Shown here piece by piece: positions 52,207 through 58,123 of a DNA stretch of 58,123 bases. Position numbers and translations under genes: made by a program. Below the pieces are notes generated by a model. That model was given only the letters and a program-made list of their open reading frames with translations. It was not told the origin of the DNA and searched no databases. Every line of letters begins with the position of its first letter. The stretch's first letter is position 1. This DNA comes from a bacterium (candidate division B38) B3_B38 (GTDB lineage: Bacteria > Acidobacteriota > B3-B38 > Guanabaribacteriales > B3-B38), in assembly GCA_005223145.1 (NCBI GenBank), contig NJBL01000005.1:1-58123 (forward strand), given 5' to 3'.

Positions 52207-53180
52207 TGAAGGCAGCAGCCATTAGCTCCTTTTTAGCCCTCTTGTTATCCTCACTACTGGTGGCTAGTGCTCCCCTGCCCAGCCAGGAGGTGGTAGAGGA
52301 GATAGTAGCCAAGGTTAATGCTACTATCATTACCAAGCGAGAACTGGAGCGTCGAGCTCGGCTTCCCATGCAGAGTATATTTGAGCAGTACACCGGCGAG
52401 GAGAGGGCTCAGAGACTGAAAGCGTTGCAGCAGCAGATTCTTGAACAGGCGATAACCGAAGCTCTCCTCTCCAGCCAGGCGCAGCGCCTGGGGCTGAGTG
52501 CCAGTGAGAGCGAGATTCGTGCGGTGCTGGAAAGGATGAAGAAGGAGAACAACATCATAAGCGACGAGGAGCTCAACCGCCAGCTGGAGGGGATGGGGAC
52601 CAACATATCGGAGCTCCGCCGGGACATCAGGGCGGGGATTGTGCAGAGAAAGGTGATAGAACGGGAGGTCACTTCAACAATTATCCTCACCGAGAACGAC
52701 ACCGTCAACTATTACAACAGCCACCAAGAAGAGTTCACCCAGAAAGCTGAGGTGCGCATCCGTCAGCTCCTCTTCCTCAAGGAGGCTAAGGATGAAGAGC
52801 TGGTCAAGATGGAAGCCCTTACCACCCGCCAGAGCATTAACACCACCGAGGACTTTATCAAGGTCATCCGAAGCTATTCAGGAGACCCCAATGCCGACGG
52901 CGACCTGGGATACTTCAAACAGGGTGAGCTGAAAAAGGAGCTGGAGGAGGTGGCTTTCTCCCTCGAGGTAGGTCAGATAAGCGAAGTCATTGAGACCACC
53001 GAGGGGTATTACATCATTCAGTTGATCGATAAGAAGCCCCCCCAGAGGGCACCTCTGGAGGAGGTGCGGGAGGAGATCCAGAACAGCCTGTGGAACGAGA
53101 GGTTCCAATCTGGCTACCAGGAGTATATGGAGCTTCTCAGAAAAGCAAACTATGTGGAGATCCTCCATCCACTGAAGTAA
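52206..53180 (+). CDS. SurA-like peptidyl-prolyl isomerase
   Basis: EIVAKVNATIITKRELERRARL, ADGDLGYFKQGELKKELEEVAFSLEVGQISEVIETTEGYYIIQLIDKK. Confidence 0.9.
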   Translation: MKAAAISSFLALLLSSLLVASAPLPSQEVVEEIVAKVNATIITKRELERRARLPMQSIFEQYTGEERAQRLKALQQQILEQAITEALLSSQAQRLGLSASESEIRAVLERMKKENNIISDEELNRQLEGMGTNISELRRDIRAGIVQRKVIEREVTSTIILTENDTVNYYNSHQEEFTQKAEVRIRQLLFLKEAKDEELVKMEALTTRQSINTTEDFIKVIRSYSGDPNADGDLGYFKQGELKKELEEVAFSLEVGQISEVIETTEGYYIIQLIDKKPPQRAPLEEVREEIQNSLWNERFQSGYQEYMELLRKANYVEILHPLK

Positions 53181-53214
53181 ATAATTTCTTTACTTTTGAC
53201 ATCAGAGGACAGCG

Positions 53215-53481
53215 CTGAGGTTAGACCTTTTTTTAAAACACAGCCGCCTGATAAAGAGGCGGACTGTTGCCAAAAGGGTGTGCGATGAAGGTCGGGTGGA
53301 GGTGAACGGTTCCCTCGCCCGTGCCGGACGCCAGATAGAGGTGGGAGATACGATTAAGCTGACCTGGGGAAGGAAGACACTCCTTCTCAAAGTCCTGGCT
53401 CTACCCACCACTCCGACAAAGAAAGCAGAGCTTCCCTATCAGATAATCAGTCAGGAGGAGAGGAGGGAGGAGCTTTTATAA
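53215..53481 (+). CDS. S4-domain RNA-binding protein (RqcP/Hsp15-like), probable CTG start
   Basis: In frame upstream of ORF 53278: (L)RLDLFLKHSRLIKRRTVAKRVCDEGRVEVNGSLARAGRQIEVGDTIKL; AGAGGA just upstream of CTG 53215; in-frame stop TGA at 53197. Confidence 0.8.
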   Translation: MRLDLFLKHSRLIKRRTVAKRVCDEGRVEVNGSLARAGRQIEVGDTIKLTWGRKTLLLKVLALPTTPTKKAELPYQIISQEERREELL

Positions 53482-53511
53482 ATTAACGACTATTGTTGAG
53501 GTCTGAGGAGA

Positions 53512-54474
53512 ATGGAAAAAATCTTCGTCAAAGATCTGGAGGTCAACCAGGTGGTGGTCTCCTCCTTTATGATAACTTACAAGGAGCTGAGGCAGAAGAA
53601 AGATGGGGGCTACTTCCTCTCGCTGGCCCTTTCAGACAGGACGGGCGACCTGTTAGCCATTATGTGGGACAACTTTCAGGACATTGTCGATTCCCTGGAG
53701 GTTAACGACTTCGTCAATGTGAAAGGGTCGGTCAACATATACAACAATCGCCTGCAGATAATACTCCATCGCATTAATAAGCTCACCGAAAAGGAGGTCG
53801 ACCCAACCGACTACCTCCCCTCCAGCAAGGAGGACCCCGAAGCCATGTTTCAGCGGCTGGAGGAGGTGGTCTCCTCCGTTAAGAATCCCTACCTTCGTCG
53901 TCTGCTGGAACAGATATTCAGCGATGGCGAGATAGCCCGAAAGTTCAAATTAGCCCCAGCCGCCAAGGGGCTTCATCATGTCTATCTGGGCGGTCTGCTG
54001 GAGCACACCCTTTCGGTCATTGACCTGTGCCAGGTGGTATGCCAGCATTACCAGGATTTGAACCACGACCTCCTCATCGCCGGAGCTGTCCTCCACGACT
54101 TGGGGAAAATTGATGAGCTGAGCTATAGTCGGTCGTTCAATTACACCGACCAGGGGAGGCTCCTGGGTCACATACTTATGGAGTGCCAGCTGGTGGAAAA
54201 AGAGATGGACAAGATCGAGGGCTTCCCCGCCGAGCTCCGTCTTCAGTTCCTTCACCTGTTAGCCAGCCATCACGGCACTTACGAGTTCGGCTCCCCCAGG
54301 AGACCCAAGACTTTGGAGGCTCTCGTCCTCCACTATCTGGACGATATGGATGCCAAGGTGGAATCTATGCAGCAATCCATCTCCGGGCATCCCACCCTCC
54401 AGGGGAACTGGTCTCACTTCAACAAGATTCTGGAGCGGTACATCTATCGGAAAAAAGTAGAAGAGGAGGAATAA
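53512..54474 (+). CDS. OB-fold plus HD-domain 3'-5' exoribonuclease (YhaM-like)
   Basis: LALSDRTGDLLAIMWDN, HHVYLGGLLEHTLSVIDLCQVV, LLIAGAVLHDLGKIDEL. Confidence 0.9.
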   Translation: MEKIFVKDLEVNQVVVSSFMITYKELRQKKDGGYFLSLALSDRTGDLLAIMWDNFQDIVDSLEVNDFVNVKGSVNIYNNRLQIILHRINKLTEKEVDPTDYLPSSKEDPEAMFQRLEEVVSSVKNPYLRRLLEQIFSDGEIARKFKLAPAAKGLHHVYLGGLLEHTLSVIDLCQVVCQHYQDLNHDLLIAGAVLHDLGKIDELSYSRSFNYTDQGRLLGHILMECQLVEKEMDKIEGFPAELRLQFLHLLASHHGTYEFGSPRRPKTLEALVLHYLDDMDAKVESMQQSISGHPTLQGNWSHFNKILERYIYRKKVEEEE

Positions 54475-54495
54475 AGCCTCCCTCACCCTTGCCCC

Positions 54496-55533
54496 ATGCT
54501 TAAAATAGGCAAAGTAGCCGTTGTTCCCAACCTCATTTTAGCTCCCATATCAGGAGTTACCGACACCTATTTCCGCAGGCTGGTAAAGCGTCTCGGCGGC
54601 TGTGGACTCCTGTACTCTGAGATGATAAGCGCCGAAGGGCTCTGCCGCCAACACAGCAAAACCCTGAGCTACCTCAAGTTCGCCAGTGAGGAGAAGCCCC
54701 TCACCATTCAGCTCTATGGCTGCGATCCCATAAGGATGGCCGAGGCAGCCCTGATGGTCGAAGAAAGAGGGGCGGATATTGTTGATATCAATATGGGTTG
54801 CCCTACTCCCAAAGTGGTAAGACAGGGAAGCGGTGCCGCCCTGATGAGGGAACTCGACCGGGTGGAGAAAATAATAGTGCAGGTGAAAGAGAAAATCTCC
54901 ATCCCGCTGACAGTAAAGATGCGAGCCGGCTGGAGTCAGGATACCCTCAACTACCTTGAGGTTGCCCGCCGGGCAGCGGAAAGCGGAGCCGATGCCATCT
55001 GCTTCCACCCCCGCACCAGAAGCCAGCGGCTTTCAGGCTCAGCAGAATGGTCACTTATCAGAGAGCTGAGGGAGGCGGTATCCGTTCCCGTCATCGGCAG
55101 CGGAGATATCGCCACCCCCTATGATGCCCTCCGCATGGAAGCGGAGACCGGCTGCCAGGGTCTTATGATCGGGCGGGCGGCAATAAAGAATCCCTGGCTC
55201 TTTCGGCAGATTGGAGACCTCAGGCAAGGGAAAAAGATTTACCTCCCCTCCCTTGAGGAGAGGAAAAAATTTATGCTTGACTATCTGTCCCTGGCGGAGC
55301 GGGGAGAAGAAGACCCCCGCGTTGCCGCAGCCAAAGGGAAACGGGTGGTAATCTACCTCAGCAGAAGACTACCTCAGACCACCCTCTTCCGCCGGAGATT
55401 AGGTGCTGCCCGCAGCATCCATCAGCTAAAGGAGATAGTGGAGGAGTTCTTTTACCAGCTCCTCCATGGGGACTCCTCTTCAGGGAAACTCCCTTATCAG
55501 GGGATCTCATCCGAGGGGATACCACCAACCTGA
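54496..55533 (+). CDS. dus: tRNA-dihydrouridine synthase
   Basis: LAPISGVTDTYFRRL, DIVDINMGCPTPKVVRQGSGAALMREL, VKMRAGW, GCQGLMIGRAAIKNPWLF. Confidence 0.95.
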   Translation: MLKIGKVAVVPNLILAPISGVTDTYFRRLVKRLGGCGLLYSEMISAEGLCRQHSKTLSYLKFASEEKPLTIQLYGCDPIRMAEAALMVEERGADIVDINMGCPTPKVVRQGSGAALMRELDRVEKIIVQVKEKISIPLTVKMRAGWSQDTLNYLEVARRAAESGADAICFHPRTRSQRLSGSAEWSLIRELREAVSVPVIGSGDIATPYDALRMEAETGCQGLMIGRAAIKNPWLFRQIGDLRQGKKIYLPSLEERKKFMLDYLSLAERGEEDPRVAAAKGKRVVIYLSRRLPQTTLFRRRLGAARSIHQLKEIVEEFFYQLLHGDSSSGKLPYQGISSEGIPPT

Positions 55534-55559
55534 TTGCATTTCCAGGCACGAGGTGACCA

Positions 55560-56414
55560 ATGCCCCGCTACCATCCATCATGGTTAAAGGTGAAGCTTCC
55601 CACCGGGGAGAAGTTCAGGCAGGTAAACGCCCTCATCAAAAAGTACAACTTGCACACCGTCTGCAGGAGCGCCCTCTGCCCCAATAAGGGGGAGTGCTTC
55701 AGCCGGGGGGTGGCTACCTTTATGATTCTGGGCGATGTCTGCACCCGGCGCTGTCGCTTCTGCAATGTCACCAAGGGTAGCCCTTCACCCATGGATGAGG
55801 GGGAAGCCCGCCGAGTGGCTCAGGCAGTGAGCAAGCTGGGACTGCGGCATGCGGTGGTCACCTCGGTGACCCGGGACGACCTCCCCGATGGTGGGGCATC
55901 GCTCTTCGCCGCCACCATCACCGCCATCAGAGCCCTCAATCCCGGCTGCCGGGTGGAGGTGCTGGTGCCCGACTTCAAGGGGTCCGCAGAGGCGTTGAGC
56001 ATCGTCCTCAGAGCGAAGCCCGACATCCTTAACCATAATATGGAAACAGTGGAGAGGCTCTACGCTCTTGTAAGACCAGGGGCTGATTATGCCAGGTCCC
56101 TCAACCTCCTCCACCATAGCAAGCGGATAGCTCCCACCATTCTGACCAAATCGGGATTGATGGTCGGGCTGGGCGAGCAGTGGGAGGAGATAATCACCTC
56201 CCTGGAGAACCTGAGAGGGGTGGACTGCAACATGCTGACCATAGGACAATACCTCCAGCCCTCAAAGCATCAGCTTCCCGTCAGCCGATACTACACCCCG
56301 GAGGAGTTCGCCGAACTCAGGGAGACCGCCCGCAAGATGGGCTTCAGAAATGTCGCCTCCGCCCCCCTGGTGCGCAGCTCCTACCAGGCCGATTTGCAAT
56401 TTTCCGCTACCTGA
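55560..56414 (+). CDS. lipA: Lipoyl synthase
   Basis: [78 protein letters not shown]. Confidence 0.97.
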   Translation: MPRYHPSWLKVKLPTGEKFRQVNALIKKYNLHTVCRSALCPNKGECFSRGVATFMILGDVCTRRCRFCNVTKGSPSPMDEGEARRVAQAVSKLGLRHAVVTSVTRDDLPDGGASLFAATITAIRALNPGCRVEVLVPDFKGSAEALSIVLRAKPDILNHNMETVERLYALVRPGADYARSLNLLHHSKRIAPTILTKSGLMVGLGEQWEEIITSLENLRGVDCNMLTIGQYLQPSKHQLPVSRYYTPEEFAELRETARKMGFRNVASAPLVRSSYQADLQFSAT

Positions 56415-56546
56415 CCATTTTAAAATCTACGCATCTCTGCGCTCAAAGAGCTTACCCACCGAAAAAGTGTTGAAGCCATTGTTTATTCGTGCTAACATTA
56501 AAATTAATCTTGGCTTGATTAATAAATTTGAATATGCATTGAGAAA

Positions 56547-57824
56547 ATGCAATTAGAAGCAAAATTGCCTAACATTTTTGATCAATATTTTCAACCGGAA
56601 AATAGAGTTACCAATGCCCTTCTTCAGGTATTATCTATTGATATAAATTTGCTTAGAGGATTTGTTAAAGAAGTAATGAACATAGATTTAACTTTATCAA
56701 GAAATGCAAAGATTTCAACTTTAAAAGAACCCTACGATGAATATGATAGAAAAAATCTGCCAATCATCAGTAAGGAAAGCTTTACTATCCCGGATGCTTT
56801 TATTTATGATGAAGAAAATAATCTTAATATATTTATGGAAAGTAAATTATACACACCTCTATATTATGAGCAGCTTAAAAATCATTGCCGATCATATTCT
56901 TTGAAAAGTTTCAGCAACTTTCTAATATGTATTAGCACAGATAGAGAACAGCCAGGCGTAATAAATGATATTTTAAAAGAAGCTAAAAATTGCAAGGTAA
57001 TCTGGCTTCCTTGGAAAACTGTTTATCATTGGGTATGTGAAAAATTAGATGATAATATTTGTAAAAATAACTATTTGAATAATTACCTGTGCAGTCAACT
57101 GAAAGGATATTTAGAAATGTATGAGAATTTGTCAGATTTTGCAGGCATAAATTTTCAAAAGGATATCTATAACTATCCTCAGGCAAAATCATTCCTTAAA
57201 TCCCTAATTGAAAAAGTGTCAGATGATATAAATGAAATTTACCCACAATTTACAATTAGAAGACCGAAAATAAAAGATGATAAAACTTATGTCTGGGATG
57301 TATTAAGTGATGGTTATCCATTTAACAGTAAAGCTCATCTAACATTTGAAATACATAATGAATATTTTGCCCTTGACCTAACATTTCCAAATAGGGCAGA
57401 CTGGAAAATTTTTAGGAGGAAGCTGAAAGATAGGCTTAGTGAGTTTCAAGAGATTTTTTCTCATCTAGTTCAAGAATTTAAAAATTATCAGGTACCACCC
57501 GAAATATGTCTTTACGTATGGCAAAGCCATGCATACAAGCCTTATAAACTAACTACAGATGGAAAATTGGTGTTTAAAATAGATGTATGTCCTTTTATTA
57601 AAAAAGAAAACATATTGGATAAGAATATTAAGCAGATTCCCTTTTGGTTTGATGCATTTGTAAATCTTTGCCAAACTGCATCCAATGTTCATTTAGAAAT
57701 GCAAATATCTATTATTTATTATTACATTAAGCATTCAATAGTTAAGAAACCTGAATTTGCAAATGAAGTGATAAATGCAGCCAAGGCTTTAAAACCTCTG
57801 TATGACTATTTAACTTGTGATTAA
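56547..57824 (+). CDS. PD-(D/E)XK nuclease-superfamily-like protein of unknown function
   Basis: N-terminal IPDAFIYDEENNLNIFMESKLYTP fits PD-Xn-ExK; AT-rich versus neighbouring genes. Confidence 0.55.
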   Translation: MQLEAKLPNIFDQYFQPENRVTNALLQVLSIDINLLRGFVKEVMNIDLTLSRNAKISTLKEPYDEYDRKNLPIISKESFTIPDAFIYDEENNLNIFMESKLYTPLYYEQLKNHCRSYSLKSFSNFLICISTDREQPGVINDILKEAKNCKVIWLPWKTVYHWVCEKLDDNICKNNYLNNYLCSQLKGYLEMYENLSDFAGINFQKDIYNYPQAKSFLKSLIEKVSDDINEIYPQFTIRRPKIKDDKTYVWDVLSDGYPFNSKAHLTFEIHNEYFALDLTFPNRADWKIFRRKLKDRLSEFQEIFSHLVQEFKNYQVPPEICLYVWQSHAYKPYKLTTDGKLVFKIDVCPFIKKENILDKNIKQIPFWFDAFVNLCQTASNVHLEMQISIIYYYIKHSIVKKPEFANEVINAAKALKPLYDYLTCD

Positions 57825-58123
57825 GATGCCAAGACACTTTCAAGTTTAATTTTCAAAATAATTCATTAAATAATCTTTAAATTCTCTCATCAAATCATTC
57901 GCAACTGGATGAATTAAATCAATTTACTCTGTGTAAGTATACCATATTTTATAACGACCTCCTCAAGAAGAGATGGTCTCAGGATGAATCTCTGCTATAA
58001 TATGGAGGATGTATTTTACTGCAAGGGGAAAGCCCATCAGGGGCAGCTTGAAATTCGTCTTATGGGCAAAAAAAGGTTATTGTTAAGGTATCATTTATAA
58101 GAGTGGATGAGCGATATTAAGAG

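Noticed and set aside
58002-58100. 32-codon ORF MEDVFYCKGKAHQGQLEIRLMGKKRLLLRYHL near the right edge
   Set aside because: Follows a TATAAT-like sequence but is too short, has no clear family and could be a gene remnant; not called.

Overview
This 58-kb bacterial window spans the chromosome origin neighbourhood. Replication genes (dnaA, dnaN, gyrB, gyrA) run leftward on the - strand. rpmH-rnpA-yidD-yidC-jag-mnmE-mnmG-rsmG-parA-parB-bactofilin-selD and an F-type ATP synthase operon run rightward, followed by a Wzm/Wzt-type ABC exporter, mfd, two peptidyl-prolyl isomerases, an S4 protein, an HD/OB ribonuclease, dus and lipA. The left part carries a SagB-like nitroreductase, a partner-switch cluster (HATPase, STAS, two SpoIIE/PP2C phosphatases), an IspH-UbiA fusion, an AgcS symporter, a lytic transglycosylase, an ABC exporter and a DciA/DUF721 protein. 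Both ends are AT-rich: a truncated DPPY adenine methylase on the left and a PD-(D/E)XK-like protein on the right. The most unusual signal is a gene-free 1.5-kb stretch (about 541-2044) with two diverged copies of a roughly 210-245-nt structured element. Each copy is built from two pseudo-symmetric modules, so CGGAGRT recurs four times at the same structural position, and the stems are preserved despite base changes. I do not recognise this RNA class. Other points of interest are a selenocysteine-type in-frame TGA in selD with a SECIS-like hairpin, the IspH-UbiA fusion, a short promoter-to-terminator transcript before the Wzm/Wzt genes, a probable CTG-initiated S4 protein, and an oriC with DnaA-trio-like repeats. 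All calls come from reading the sequence and supplied translations; no database search or folding was run.
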